Shown: piece by piece, positions 27,378 through 35,891 of the stretch
How the letters are laid out: each line of letters starts with the position of its first letter
How positions within the stretch are numbered: the stretch's first letter is position 1
Source: Nakamurella flavida
Lineage (GTDB): Bacteria; Actinomycetota; Actinomycetes; Mycobacteriales; Nakamurellaceae
Assembly (NCBI RefSeq): GCF_030811475.1
Contig: NZ_JAUSQV010000001.1
Coordinates: forward strand, 1,054,001-1,118,000
Length of the DNA stretch: 64,000 bases
Direction: 5' to 3'
The notes under the pieces: model-generated
The model's input: the letters and a program-made list of their open reading frames with translations, nothing else
The model's database searches: none
What the model was told of the DNA's origin: nothing
Made by a program: the position numbers and the translations under genes

Positions 27378-29330
27378 TCAGGCCTCCTTCACAGCGAGAC
27401 GGGCCGCGGCGGTCCGTTGCCGGGCACCGGCCTTGGCCACACCGCCCAACCCGGAGAACTTCGATGAGGCGAAGGCCTTGGAGCCGGACGCCAGGTGGAC
27501 GAGCGGGTGGGTCACCAGGAAGACGACGACGAGGTCGAGCACCGTGGTCAGGCCCAGGGTGAACGCGAAACCCTTGACCTCGCCGACGGCCAGCACGTAC
27601 AGGATCGCGGCGGACAGGAACGAGACGGCGTCGGCGGCCAGGATGGTGCGCTTGGCCCGCACCCAACCCCGCGGCACCGCGGACCGGAAGGACCGGCCCT
27701 CGCGGACCTCGTCCTTGAGTCGCTCGAAGTAGATGACGAACGAGTCCGCCGTGATGCCGATGGCGATGATCAGACCGGCGACGCCGGCCATGTCCAGGCT
27801 GAGCCCGATCCACCGGCCGAGCAGCACCAGGATGGCGTAGACCAACCCGAACGAGAGCACCAGCGACAGGATGGTGACCACACCGAGCATCCGGTAGTAG
27901 ACCAGGCAGTAGATGATCACCAGGAGCAGCCCGATTCCGCCGGCGATCAGCCCGGCCTGCAGGTACTCCAGGCCCAGCTGGGCACTGACGTTCACCGACT
28001 CGGCGCGGTCGAAGGCGAGCGGCAACGCACCGAACTTCAGCGAGTTGGCCAGGGCGTTCGCCGTCTCCTGGTTGAACGCCCCGCTGATCTCGGTGCCCGG
28101 CGTGGTGATGGCCTGGTTGATGCTGGGCGCACTGAGCACCTGGCCGTCCAGCGTCATCGCGGTGAGCTTGCCGATGTTTCCGGCGGTGTAGGAGGACCAG
28201 GTCGCGTACCCGGCCGACTTGAAGTTCAGGTTGACCGTCCACAGACCGCGCTGGGCGTTGAACCCGGCGGTGGCGGTGTCGATCTCCGTGCCCGGGATGA
28301 GCGTCGGCTCCAGCAGGTACAGCGCGTCACCCTCGGTGCTGCAGGCCAGGAGTGGCTTGGCCGGGTCGTCCAGCCCGCGGTACGGCGCCAGGTCCTCGCA
28401 GGTCAGTGCGGGCAGAGCGGTGGTGGCCGAGGTGATCCAGGCCTGGTACGAGGCGTCATCTCCCGGGAGCGGCTGCGTCGGGTTGGCCGGGTCGCTGCCG
28501 GTGGGCCAGGTGGGGGCCACCGAGCCGGAGGTCTCCGCGGCCGACGCGGCGGTGACGCTGGCGTCGGTGGGCGGTGGGGTCGCCGAGACGGTGGTGGCGG
28601 GCAAGGAGCCGTCCGCGGACGGGGTCGCCGCGGGGGTCTCGACGGCCGCAGTCTCGGCCGCCGGGGTCTCGGCGGCGGGCGTCTCGCTCCCGGGGGCGGC
28701 ACGGACCGCACCCTGGTCGGCGCGCAGGCCCTGGCTGGCCGGGGTCTCGGCCGCGGGAGTCTCGGCGGCAGGAGTCTCGGCAGCAGGAGTCTCGGCAGCA
28801 GGAGTCTCGGCAGCCGGGCTCTCGGTGGTGGCCGGGGCGACCTGTTCACCGGTGGTCGAGGTGGCACCGCTGGTGGCCGGGGCGCCGTCGGTACCGGTGG
28901 CGGGCGCCGTCGACGGGGTTAACGCCGCCCCCGGGACGGTGACGATCGGCTGCGAGGTCGACGGGTCGACGGCCACGGGCCGGATGTTGAGCTGCGCGCT
29001 GCGGGTGAGGTTGTTCAGGTCCTCGTTGCCCGGGACGGTGATGACCAGCTGGCGGGAACCGTCGATCTGGATCTGGGCGCCGGCCACACCGGAGCCGTTG
29101 ACCCGGCCCTCCATGATCGTCCGGGCCTGCTGCATTGCCGTGCGGGAGGGCTCGGAGCCGTCGAGCGTGCGGGCCGTGAGGGTGATCCGGGTGCCGCCCT
29201 GCAGGTCGATGCCGAGCTTGGGCGTGGTCGATCCCGGCGTCAGGAACACCAGGCCGTACAGACCCGCCGTGATGATGCAGAAGATCAGGATCGATCGCCA
29301 CGGACGGAACTGCCTTGCTGCTGTTGCCAC
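27378..29330 (-). CDS. secD: Protein translocase subunit SecD
   Basis: The 650-residue protein is the partner of SecF. It has an N-terminal helix (ILIFCIITAGLYGLVFLTP), the conserved GIDLQGGTRITLTAR, and five helices in the C-terminal third with GIGLLLVIIYCLVYYR and AIGITADSFVIYFERLKDE. An unusual low-complexity insert at about residues 143-256 contains several AAETP repeats and splits the extracytoplasmic P1 domain. GTG at 29330 is preferred: it leaves VATAARQFRPWRSI, like other actinobacterial SecD starts. The alternative ATG at 29375 falls inside a strong hairpin and lacks a ribosome-binding site. Confidence 0.93.
   Translation of the reverse strand: MATAARQFRPWRSILIFCIITAGLYGLVFLTPGSTTPKLGIDLQGGTRITLTARTLDGSEPSRTAMQQARTIMEGRVNGSGVAGAQIQIDGSRQLVITVPGNEDLNNLTRSAQLNIRPVAVDPSTSQPIVTVPGAALTPSTAPATGTDGAPATSGATSTTGEQVAPATTESPAAETPAAETPAAETPAAETPAAETPASQGLRADQGAVRAAPGSETPAAETPAAETAAVETPAATPSADGSLPATTVSATPPPTDASVTAASAAETSGSVAPTWPTGSDPANPTQPLPGDDASYQAWITSATTALPALTCEDLAPYRGLDDPAKPLLACSTEGDALYLLEPTLIPGTEIDTATAGFNAQRGLWTVNLNFKSAGYATWSSYTAGNIGKLTAMTLDGQVLSAPSINQAITTPGTEISGAFNQETANALANSLKFGALPLAFDRAESVNVSAQLGLEYLQAGLIAGGIGLLLVIIYCLVYYRMLGVVTILSLVLSFGLVYAILVLLGRWIGLSLDMAGVAGLIIAIGITADSFVIYFERLKDEVREGRSFRSAVPRGWVRAKRTILAADAVSFLSAAILYVLAVGEVKGFAFTLGLTTVLDLVVVFLVTHPLVHLASGSKAFASSKFSGLGGVAKAGARQRTAAARLAVKEA
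28741..28815 (-). repeat. 15-base tandem repeat inside secD
   Basis: Five nearly identical 15-base units (consensus GGAGTCTCGGCAGCA on the plus strand) run without gaps and encode repeated AETPA on the minus strand. Further degenerate units lie at about 28636-28690. Such in-frame repeats can change copy number without breaking the gene. Confidence 0.85.
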
Positions 29331-29360
29331 GACACGCCTATCTCTCCACGACACGACACG

Positions 29361-29386
29361 GGCCCACGGCATCATCGCCGTGGGCC
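29361..29386 (-). terminator. Hairpin between yajC and secD
   Basis: GGCCCACGGC (29361-29370) pairs perfectly with GCCGTGGGCC (29377-29386) around a six-base loop. It sits in the message 30 bases before the secD start, with no T run behind it. It may reduce read-through from yajC or control secD translation. A 12-base palindrome GTGAACGTTCAC lies nearby at 29440-29451. Confidence 0.5.
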
Positions 29387-29486
29387 GGTCGGACGAACAT
29401 AAAGGACGAGGTCCCGCCCCCAGGGACGGACGATCCGGGGTGAACGTTCACGGAGCGTCCGGGGATGCTAGCTCACTGCCGCGACC

Positions 29487-29921
29487 TCAGGAGTCGCGAC
29501 GCGTGGGGTCCTTGCGCAGGTCGAGCGGCTCGGCCGGTCGGGCTCCGGGCTCGGTGCCGTAGGTGTCCGGGAAGGACGAGCCGTTCAGCGAACCGCCGAG
29601 GGAGGACGCGTCCTCGGGAGCGGAGTCGAACGAGCTGACCTCGTCGAGCTCGGTCTCCGGGCCGGGCACGATGACCTCGCGCACGGCGGCGCGGATCCAG
29701 GTGGTCCGCACGCCGGGGGCGATCTCCAGCTCGATGGTGTCGTCGACGACCGCGGTCACCTCACCGTGCAGACCGGACGTGGTCATCACGCGGGCGCCGA
29801 TGCGGAGCGAGTCCTGCATCTTGCGGGTCTCGGCGACCTGACGCTTCTGCTTGCGGACACTGCTGTACATCAGGAAGCCGAATGCCGCGAAGAGCAGCAC
29901 GGGCAGAAGTAGGCCTTCCAT
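29487..29921 (-). CDS. yajC: Preprotein translocase subunit YajC
   Basis: The 144-residue protein has one membrane helix at the very N-terminus (LLLPVLLFAAFGFLMYSSV), then a basic segment RKQKRQVAETRKMQ and the conserved IGARVMTTSGLHGEVTAV fold, as in YajC, which joins SecDF in the Sec translocon. The C-terminal 45 residues are acidic and disordered. The start at 29921 has GGGAG eight bases upstream; longer frames upstream are not protein-like. It is the first gene of the yajC-secD-secF-apt group. Confidence 0.93.
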   Translation of the reverse strand: MEGLLLPVLLFAAFGFLMYSSVRKQKRQVAETRKMQDSLRIGARVMTTSGLHGEVTAVVDDTIELEIAPGVRTTWIRAAVREVIVPGPETELDEVSSFDSAPEDASSLGGSLNGSSFPDTYGTEPGARPAEPLDLRKDPTRRDS

Positions 29922-30090
29922 GGGTTTCTCCCTCGATCGTTCACTGCGCCGGTCGGGCGCTGGTCTGCGTTCGTCGTCGCTCGGGTGCGGATCCATCCCC
30001 TGGGGGATTGCCTCCGCACGGGCGCTGCGCCGTTCCTCCGGGGAACGGGGGGCGAGCCCCGATCGTTCCCTCCACCGCGTAGAGCCGGCC

Positions 30091-30123
30091 GGGGTCACGA
30101 CACCGTGGAGTGACCCCACCCTA
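30091..30123 (-). promoter_or_regulatory. yajC promoter and 5' leader hairpin
   Basis: TAGGGT on the minus strand at 30123-30118 fits a -10 box. Directly after it, GGGGTCAC/GTGACCCC arms (30110-30117 and 30091-30098) form an 8-base stem at what would be the 5' end of a leader of about 190 bases. A 5'-terminal stem often protects mRNA; a regulatory role is inference. Confidence 0.35.
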
Positions 30124-30169
30124 ACCGAGTCCGAGCCGGCCAACCCCGGGCCGCACCGCAGCGACGTGG

Positions 30170-31333
30170 TCAGTCCTGGTCGGTGGCACCGGCATCGAAC
30201 AGCGGGTCCTGGGCGGCGGGCGAACCGGGCCGGGGGGTGAGGCCGAGGTGTTCCCAGGCGGCGGGGGTGGCCACCCGACCCTGTCGGGTGCGGGCCAGCA
30301 TGCCCACCCGGACCAGGAACGGCTCGCACACCTCCTCGACGGTGCTGGCCTCCTCACCGACGGCGACGGCCAGCGTGGTGAGCCCGACCGGGCCGCCACC
30401 GAAGGACGCGCACAGGGCCGTCAGCACACTGCGGTCCAGCCGGTCCAGGCCGAGCACGTCGACGTCGTACACCGCGAGGGCCGCGCGGGCGACCTCCCTG
30501 GTGATCGCCCCGTCTGCTCTGACCTGCGCGTAGTCGCGCACCCGGCGGAGCAGCCGGTTGGCGATCCGGGGGGTGCCGCGGGACCGGCCGGCGATCTCGG
30601 TGGCCCCGTCCGGCCGCAGGTCGACCTCGAGGATCGTGGCGCTCCGGGTGATCACCCGGGTCAGCTCGGCCGCCGTGTAGAACTCCATGTGCGCGGTGAA
30701 ACCGAACCGGTCGCGCAGAGGGCTGGTCAGCTGACCCGACCGGGTGGTCGCACCGACCAGGGTGAACGGGGCGATCTCCAACGGGATGGACGTGGCCCCG
30801 GGGCCCTTGCCCACCATGACGTCGACCCGGAAGTCCTCCATGGCCAGGTAGAGCATCTCCTCGGCCGGGCGGGCGATGCGATGGATCTCGTCGATGAACA
30901 GGACGTCACCCTCGACCAGGTTGGACAGGATCGCGGCGAGATCGCCGGCCCGTTCCAGCGCCGGCCCGGACGTCAACCGCAGCGACGCGCCCAGCTCGGC
31001 GGCGATGATCATCGACAGGCTGGTCTTGCCGAGGCCGGGCGGGCCGGCCAGCAGGATGTGGTCCGGTGGGGTGCCGCGCAGCTTCGCCCCGGACAGGACC
31101 AGTTCCAACTGCTCCCGGACGCGCACCTGGCCGACGAACTCGGTGAGCGACCGCGGCCGTAGGGACGCCTCGACATCGCCGTCGGCCGGTACCTCCCCCG
31201 GCTGCATGTCCCCCACGGGGAACGCGTCGGCGAAGTCATCGGAGAAGTCGTCGGAGGAACCGTCGGAGTGGTCGTCCCGGCCCGCGTCGTCCGGCGCGTC
31301 GCCGTCATCTGCCGCGTCGTCCCGCCAGGTCAT
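30170..31333 (-). CDS. ruvB: Holliday junction branch migration helicase RuvB
   Basis: The 387-residue AAA+ ATPase drives branch migration of Holliday junctions together with RuvA. Walker A is GPPGLGKTS, Walker B is FIDEIHRI, sensor 1 is [10 protein letters not shown], and the winged-helix DNA-binding domain ends the protein. The family sequence starts at [12 protein letters not shown] near residue 58; before it lies a very acidic extension with about 18 Asp residues in the first 40, longer than in mycobacterial RuvB. The ATG overlaps the ruvA stop by four bases (ATGA), so translation is coupled. Confidence 0.96.
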   Translation of the reverse strand: MTWRDDAADDGDAPDDAGRDDHSDGSSDDFSDDFADAFPVGDMQPGEVPADGDVEASLRPRSLTEFVGQVRVREQLELVLSGAKLRGTPPDHILLAGPPGLGKTSLSMIIAAELGASLRLTSGPALERAGDLAAILSNLVEGDVLFIDEIHRIARPAEEMLYLAMEDFRVDVMVGKGPGATSIPLEIAPFTLVGATTRSGQLTSPLRDRFGFTAHMEFYTAAELTRVITRSATILEVDLRPDGATEIAGRSRGTPRIANRLLRRVRDYAQVRADGAITREVARAALAVYDVDVLGLDRLDRSVLTALCASFGGGPVGLTTLAVAVGEEASTVEEVCEPFLVRVGMLARTRQGRVATPAAWEHLGLTPRPGSPAAQDPLFDAGATDQD

Positions 31334-31953
31334 CGGGACCGTCCGAGCAGGCCCAGGGCGCGGCGCAGCAGCACTCCGACGTCACCGTCCCGGACGGCGG
31401 GGTCCTCGGTCTCGCCGGCGACGGTGGCTGTCGCGTCCTCGGCCTGCTTGGCGGTGAACCCCAGCCCGACCAGGGCGTCCACGAGCTGGTCCCGCCAGGC
31501 CAGGACCGATCCCCCGGTGAGCGGCGCGACTCCGGCGGGCGCAGCCACGGCCGTCCCGCCGACCTTGTCCTTGAGTTCCAGCACGAGCCGCTCGGCGCTG
31601 CGCTTGCCCACCCCGGGCGCGCGCGTCAGCGTGGTGGTGTCGCCGGCGGCCAGGGCCCGCCGCAACTGGTCGGGCTCGAGCACGGCCAGCAGCGCGAGCG
31701 CAATCTTGGCGCCGAACCCGGTCACCGACTGGACCAGCTCGAACAGCTCCCTGGCGTCGTCGGAGGCGAAACCGAACAGGGTGAGGGAGTCCTCGCGGAC
31801 GATCAGCGTGGTGGCCAGCCGGGCCTGGTCCCCGCGGCGCAGGGTGGCCAGGGTGCCGGGGGTGGCCCGGACGGCCAGACCCACCCCGCCGACCTCGATG
31901 ACGGCGTGGTCCAGCGCGATGGCGGCGACCGTCCCGCGCACCGAGCTGATCAC
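31330..31953 (-). CDS. ruvA: Holliday junction DNA helicase subunit RuvA
   Basis: The 207-residue protein binds the four-way junction and loads RuvB. It starts with [20 protein letters not shown], the OB-fold typical of RuvA, has two helix-hairpin-helix parts ([17 protein letters not shown] and [19 protein letters not shown]), and ends with domain III ([15 protein letters not shown]), which contacts RuvB. GTG at 31953 is chosen because it overlaps the ruvC stop by four bases (GTGA) and matches the usual N-terminus. Confidence 0.96.
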   Translation of the reverse strand: MISSVRGTVAAIALDHAVIEVGGVGLAVRATPGTLATLRRGDQARLATTLIVREDSLTLFGFASDDARELFELVQSVTGFGAKIALALLAVLEPDQLRRALAAGDTTTLTRAPGVGKRSAERLVLELKDKVGGTAVAAPAGVAPLTGGSVLAWRDQLVDALVGLGFTAKQAEDATATVAGETEDPAVRDGDVGVLLRRALGLLGRSR

Positions 31954-32621
31954 GACGACCACCGCGGCTGCTCGGGGGCGCCGCCGCCCAGGGCGGCCCG
32001 CCGGGCGGCGGTCTGCCGGATCTGATCGCGGCGGGCCTCGTCGAGCCGGGCCTGGGTGCGGCGGGCGCGCAACCGCGCCGCCTGCTGGAGCTCGGTCAAC
32101 GCATGCGAGCCCGGGGAGGTGACGGCGGTGTGCGCCCGGATGCGCGCCTGCAGCGGGGAGCGCCACAGATGGCAGATGGCCAGGGCCAGGGCGTCGGCGG
32201 CGTCGGCCGGGCGGGGCGCCACGGCGAGCCGGAGCAGCCGGGTGACCATGGCGGTGACCTGGGCCTTGTCCGCGGAGCCGTTCCCCGACACCGCGGCCTT
32301 GACCTCGCTCGGGGTGTGCCAGGCCACCGGGATGCCACGGCGGGCGGCGGCCAGAGCGACCACGCCGGCGGCGTGCGCCGTCCCCATGACCGTGCCCAGG
32401 TTCTGCTGGGTGAACATCCGCTCGATGGCGACGCGATCGGGGCGGAAGCGATCGAGCGCGGCCTCGACGTGATCGGCCACGGTGACCAGGCGCAGGGCCA
32501 GGTCCTGTTCGGACGGGGTCCGCACCACGCTCACGTCGACCAGCTGCAGCCCCGCGGCCGTCCCGTCGACGACCCCGACCCCGCAGCGGGTCAGGCCGGG
32601 ATCGACCCCCAAAACCCGCAC
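31950..32621 (-). CDS. ruvC: Holliday junction resolvase RuvC
   Basis: The 223-residue endonuclease cuts Holliday junctions in recombination repair. The four acidic catalytic residues are visible in VLGVDPG, AIERMF, ADKAQV and [13 protein letters not shown] at 32621 gives the classic start [14 protein letters not shown] and has a G6 ribosome-binding run; an ATG at 32657 would add 12 residues. The C-terminal 55 residues, rich in Arg, Ala and Gln, extend past the usual end of the enzyme. It is the first gene of ruvC-ruvA-ruvB. Confidence 0.95.
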   Translation of the reverse strand: MRVLGVDPGLTRCGVGVVDGTAAGLQLVDVSVVRTPSEQDLALRLVTVADHVEAALDRFRPDRVAIERMFTQQNLGTVMGTAHAAGVVALAAARRGIPVAWHTPSEVKAAVSGNGSADKAQVTAMVTRLLRLAVAPRPADAADALALAICHLWRSPLQARIRAHTAVTSPGSHALTELQQAARLRARRTQARLDEARRDQIRQTAARRAALGGGAPEQPRWSS

Positions 32622-32657
32622 GGCATACCCCCCCGACGACGACGGCTGACGCCGCAT

Positions 32658-32673
32658 GAGAACACCTGTTCGC
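32658..32673 (-). promoter_or_regulatory. LexA-like SOS box upstream of ruvCAB
   Basis: GCGAACAGGTGTTCTC on the minus strand keeps the GAAC-N4-GTTC core and matches 9 of 12 consensus positions of TCGAAC-N4-GTTCGA. It lies 37 bases upstream of the ruvC GTG. ruvC is LexA-controlled in mycobacteria, so function is likely. Confidence 0.7.
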
Positions 32674-32746
32674 ACGGGGACGGTACCGGGCCGGCCGGGC
32701 CGCGCCGGGGAGGCCACGCCGCCCGGCGACCGGGCTCGGGGGGGCC

Positions 32747-32764
32747 AGGGCCCACCCGGGCCCT
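32747..32764 (-). terminator. Possible terminator of the yebC gene
   Basis: AGGGCCC (32747-32753) pairs with GGGCCCT (32758-32764) around ACCC, 28 bases past the yebC stop in a GC-rich stretch. There is no T run, so termination is only probable. Confidence 0.45.
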
Positions 32765-32791
32765 CCCGGGCCGGTCGACCCGGGCAGCGGG

Positions 32792-33559
32792 CTACTCGTT
32801 GTCGAGCTGCTCGGCGATCTCGTCGGAGATGTCGGCGTTGGTGTAGACGTTCTGCACGTCGTCGAGCTCCTCGATGGCGTCGATGAGCTTGATGTACTTC
32901 CGGGCCGCCTCGATGTCCAGCGGGACCTGCAGCGACGGGATGAAGGTGGGGTCGGCCGAGTCGTACTCGATGCCGGCGTCCTTCACCGCGGTACGCACGG
33001 CCATCAGGTCGGTGGCCTCCGAGATGACCTCGAAGGACTCCCCCGTGTCGTTGACCTCCTCGGCGCCCGCCTCCAGCACGGCCAGGGTCAGGTCGTCCTC
33101 GGTGACCTCGGCGCCGTTGTGCTCGCGCGGCACCACCACGACACCCTTGCGGCTGAACAGGTAGGCCACGCTGCCCGGATCGGCCATGTTGCCGCCGTTG
33201 CGGGTGACGGCCACCCGGACCTCGGAGGCCGCCCGGTTCTTGTTGTCCGTCAGGCACTCGATCATCATCGCGACACCGGCCGGGCCGTAGCCCTCGTAGG
33301 TGATGGACTGGTAATCCACGCCGCCGCCGTCGGCGCCGGACCCGCGCTTCACGGCGCGGTCGATGTTCTCGTTCGGCACGGAGGTCTTCTTGGCCTTCTG
33401 GATGGCGTCCCAGAGGGTGGGGTTGCCGTCGGGGTCGCCGCCGCCCGTCCGCGCCGCGACCTCGATGTTCTTGATCAGCTTCGCGAACAGCTTGCCGCGC
33501 TTGGCGTCCTTCGCGGCCTTCTGGTGCTTCGTGGTGGCCCACTTGGAATGGCCTGACAT
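32792..33559 (-). CDS. YebC/PmpR family protein
   Basis: The 255-residue protein starts with [22 protein letters not shown], split by no gap from the family consensus, and has [22 protein letters not shown] and LFSRKG. Length is normal. YebC proteins were described as DNA-binding regulators, and more recent work links them to translation of proline-rich stretches at the ribosome. The position next to ruvC is conserved in many bacteria. A TAGAAT hexamer at 33664-33659 (minus) is a likely -10, leaving a leader of about 90 bases. Confidence 0.95.
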   Translation of the reverse strand: MSGHSKWATTKHQKAAKDAKRGKLFAKLIKNIEVAARTGGGDPDGNPTLWDAIQKAKKTSVPNENIDRAVKRGSGADGGGVDYQSITYEGYGPAGVAMMIECLTDNKNRAASEVRVAVTRNGGNMADPGSVAYLFSRKGVVVVPREHNGAEVTEDDLTLAVLEAGAEEVNDTGESFEVISEATDLMAVRTAVKDAGIEYDSADPTFIPSLQVPLDIEAARKYIKLIDAIEELDDVQNVYTNADISDEIAEQLDNE

Positions 33560-33658
33560 GGCGCTCCTCGATCGCGGTGGGCGCCGACGGTCGGCTCACC
33601 GGGCGACCGGGAGCAACCTGGTGGACGGCCGGGTAGCCGTCGCTGGCGCGCGGAGACC

Positions 33659-33664
33659 ATTCTA
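33659..33664 (-). promoter_or_regulatory. -10 box upstream of yebC
   Basis: TAGAAT on the minus strand is close to the TATAAT consensus. It overlaps the TAG stop codon of the upstream regulator gene. No clear -35 box is seen. Confidence 0.4.
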
Positions 33665-34615
33665 GGTGCCCGCCCGCGTCCCCCCGACGACCTCGACGAC
33701 CTCCCCGCCCAGCTCCGGGGCATCGTCCGGCTCGTCGAGCACCGCGGCGAGGAATTCGCGCGACCGTGTGCGGGGCAGGGCCATCGCGGTGAGCAGTTCG
33801 TGGTCGCGGACGTAGCGGTGCACCTCGGTGTCCGCCTCGACGAATGAGATGCGGGTCTTGTTCTCCAGGTAGACGACGTCGGGCCGGGCCGTGGCCCGCG
33901 AGGTGAGCACGGAGAACGAGCCGGCACTGACCGGCGGGATGCCCGCGGCGAACGGCAGGACCCGCAGGTCGACGCCGGGCCGGGCGGCCAGCTCGAGAAG
34001 GTGCCGCAGCTGACCGCGACGCACGGCCCGGTCGGCGGCCGGGTCGTCACCGCCCACCGCCCGCCGCAGCACGGCCTCGTCGATCACCGCGCGCACGGTC
34101 AGCCCGTTCGGTCCCGGCCCCCCGTCCGGGCCGGGGAGCACCTCCTGCCGACGCAGGCACACCCGGATCCGGCGATCCGTCTCCGCCGGCGAGGGCACCT
34201 GCCAGGTGGCACCGACGACCCGGCGCACGTACTCCGGGGTCATCAGCAGGGCATGCGGCAGCACGGCGCAGTAGGTACGCAGTTCACTGGACCCGGCCTC
34301 CAGGCGCAGCAGGCCGGCGTACCCGGGCGACAACGACTCGGCGTGCGCGTCCCACCAGCCCCGGGTGCGGGCGGACGGAGCCAGCCGGCGCAGGTGGGCG
34401 GCGTGTTCCGGGGACAAGGCGTACACGGCGAGGACGGCGTCCAGGTCGGCCCCCGAGATGCCGATCCGGCCGGTCTCGATCCGGGACACCTTGGACGCGG
34501 ACCACCCCAGCAGACGGGCGACCTCGCCGGCCGGGAAGCCCGCCTGGACCCGGGCTTCCCGCAGCTCGTGGGCGAGCCTGCGCTCGCGGACCGACGGTGA
34601 CTCCGGAGCACTCAT
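33662..34615 (-). CDS. XRE-type regulator with DUF5753 (Scr1-like)
   Basis: The 317-residue protein has an N-terminal helix-turn-helix ([20 protein letters not shown] followed by [17 protein letters not shown]) and a C-terminal DUF5753 domain ([45 protein letters not shown]). Such proteins are numerous in actinobacteria and usually pair with a small DUF397 protein; some are treated as antitoxin-like regulators. No DUF397 gene is found next to it. Instead a small Cys/Gly-rich gene is divergent from it. ATG at 34615 has GGGGAGGG upstream. Confidence 0.9.
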   Translation of the reverse strand: MSAPESPSVRERRLAHELREARVQAGFPAGEVARLLGWSASKVSRIETGRIGISGADLDAVLAVYALSPEHAAHLRRLAPSARTRGWWDAHAESLSPGYAGLLRLEAGSSELRTYCAVLPHALLMTPEYVRRVVGATWQVPSPAETDRRIRVCLRRQEVLPGPDGGPGPNGLTVRAVIDEAVLRRAVGGDDPAADRAVRRGQLRHLLELAARPGVDLRVLPFAAGIPPVSAGSFSVLTSRATARPDVVYLENKTRISFVEADTEVHRYVRDHELLTAMALPRTRSREFLAAVLDEPDDAPELGGEVVEVVGGTRAGT

Positions 34616-34649
34616 GGGCCCTCCCCGGCCGTCGTGCAGGGATCTCTCC

Positions 34650-34662
34650 TGCAATTGTGCAA
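34650..34662. promoter_or_regulatory. Possible operator of the XRE/DUF5753 regulator
   Basis: TGCAATTGTGCAA is a near-palindrome (TTGCACAATTGCA on the minus strand) in otherwise very GC-rich DNA, 35 bases upstream of the regulator start and between it and the divergent small gene. Autoregulation of both is a reasonable guess. Confidence 0.4.
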
Positions 34663-34778
34663 GCACTCTGGCACGAGCGAACGGCTGCTGTCACGGTTCG
34701 GGCATCGGTCCGGCGGTCCCGTCGGACGATCCCCGGACCCGGACCCCCGGCCCGGACCACGGCGGAAGGACACCCCCG

Positions 34779-35099
34779 ATGACCTCCCTGCGATGCTCAC
34801 TCGGCCTGCACCGCTGGACCACCGACCGATCGGTGGCCGGCCGCACCATCACCCGGGCGATCTCCTGGACCGAGCGCTGCACCGAGTGCGACCGCCGACG
34901 CAGCCGGTTCGTCGACACCGGCGGCGGGTCGTCGGCCGGCGCCGGCTTCGGTGGATTCCTCGGCGGGAGCGGGCACGGGGGTGGATCCGGCGGCGGGCAT
35001 GGCGGCGGGCACGGCGGGTGGGGCGGGGACGGCGGGTCCTGCGGTGGTGGGGACGGCGGCGGGGGTGGTGGAGGCGGCGACGGTGGCGGGGGCTGCTGA
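34779..35099 (+). CDS. Small Cys-containing, glycine-rich protein
   Basis: The 106-residue protein has two parts. Residues 1-47 (MTSLRCSLGLHRWTTD, then WTERCTECDRRRSRFVD) hold a Cys and a CxxC with a preceding GLHRW, like a small zinc ribbon of the phage-type DUF1660 kind. The rest is almost only Gly with Asp, His and Ser and a few Cys, ending in GGGGC, so it is probably disordered. ATG at 34779 has GGAAGGA about eight bases upstream and the gene ends in a strong terminator, so I think it is real. Its function is unknown. Confidence 0.65.
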   Translation: MTSLRCSLGLHRWTTDRSVAGRTITRAISWTERCTECDRRRSRFVDTGGGSSAGAGFGGFLGGSGHGGGSGGGHGGGHGGWGGDGGSCGGGDGGGGGGGGDGGGGC

Positions 35100-35108
35100 G
35101 CCACTCCC

Positions 35109-35141
35109 GTGCTGCCCGACCCGCACCGGGTCGGGCGGCAC
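35109..35141 (+). terminator. Terminator after the glycine-rich gene
   Basis: GTGCTGCCCGACCC (35109-35122) pairs with GGGTCGGGCGGCAC (35128-35141) over 14 positions with one G-T pair around GCACC, ten bases past the stop. The convergent pdxT ends 95 bases further on. Confidence 0.75.
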
Positions 35142-35236
35142 ACGCGCCCGCACCTGTCGTTCGCGCCCCTGATCGCGGGAGCGTTCACGCAACGCGGGCG
35201 CGTCCACGCAGGGCGGGGCGCATTCAGGCAGGGCGG

Positions 35237-35830
35237 TCAGCCGCCGGAGACCATCGCCAGGAACATCTCGTGCAGGCGGAGGTCGTCGCCGACCTCGGGG
35301 TGGAAGGCGGTGGCGAGAACGGAACCCTGCCGGACGGCGACGGGGTGCCCGTCCACCTCGGCGAGCACCTCGACCCCGGGACCGGCCTCCTCCACCCACG
35401 GGGCCCGGATGAAGACGCCGGTCATCGGCGAGTCGAGCCCGGCGACGGCGACGGACCGTTCGAAGGAGTCCACCTGCCGGCCGAAGGCGTTGCGCCGCAC
35501 GACCATGTCGATCGCGCCCAGTGGACGCTGATCGGGGCGCCCGTCCAGGATGTCGCGGGCCAGCACGATCATCCCGGCGCAGGACCCGAAGGCCGGCAGC
35601 CCCGCCTGCAGGCCGCCGGTGAGCGCGGTGCGCAGATCCAGCACGTCGAGCAGCCGGCAGATGGTCGTCGACTCACCGCCCGGGATGACGATGCCGTCGA
35701 GCCGGGCCAGTTCCGCCGCCCGGCGGACCGGCCGGGCCAGCACCCCGAGGCTGGCCAGGGCGGTGAGGTGTTCCTCCACGTCGCCCTGCAGGGCCAGCAC
35801 ACCGATCACCGGATCGCTCGTCGGGCTCAT
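35237..35830 (-). CDS. pdxT: Pyridoxal 5'-phosphate synthase glutaminase subunit
   Basis: The 197-residue class I-like glutamine amidotransferase releases ammonia for PdxS, which builds PLP from ribose 5-phosphate and glyceraldehyde 3-phosphate. The start [33 protein letters not shown], the catalytic Cys in [11 protein letters not shown] and the His-x-Glu pair in FHPEVGDD are all present. It lies directly downstream of the YczE-like gene (61 bases) on the same strand and 3.2 kb from pdxS, so it may share the MocR-controlled promoter. Confidence 0.96.
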   Translation of the reverse strand: MSPTSDPVIGVLALQGDVEEHLTALASLGVLARPVRRAAELARLDGIVIPGGESTTICRLLDVLDLRTALTGGLQAGLPAFGSCAGMIVLARDILDGRPDQRPLGAIDMVVRRNAFGRQVDSFERSVAVAGLDSPMTGVFIRAPWVEEAGPGVEVLAEVDGHPVAVRQGSVLATAFHPEVGDDLRLHEMFLAMVSGG

Positions 35831-35891
35831 CGGGGGGTCCGTGCGGTACGGGCGGTGCTGGTGCAGGTCACGTCCGGAAGGCTACGGGCCG

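Noticed and set aside
28741-28815. CRISPR-like array
   Set aside because: The 15-base units are contiguous and in frame within secD; there are no spacers.
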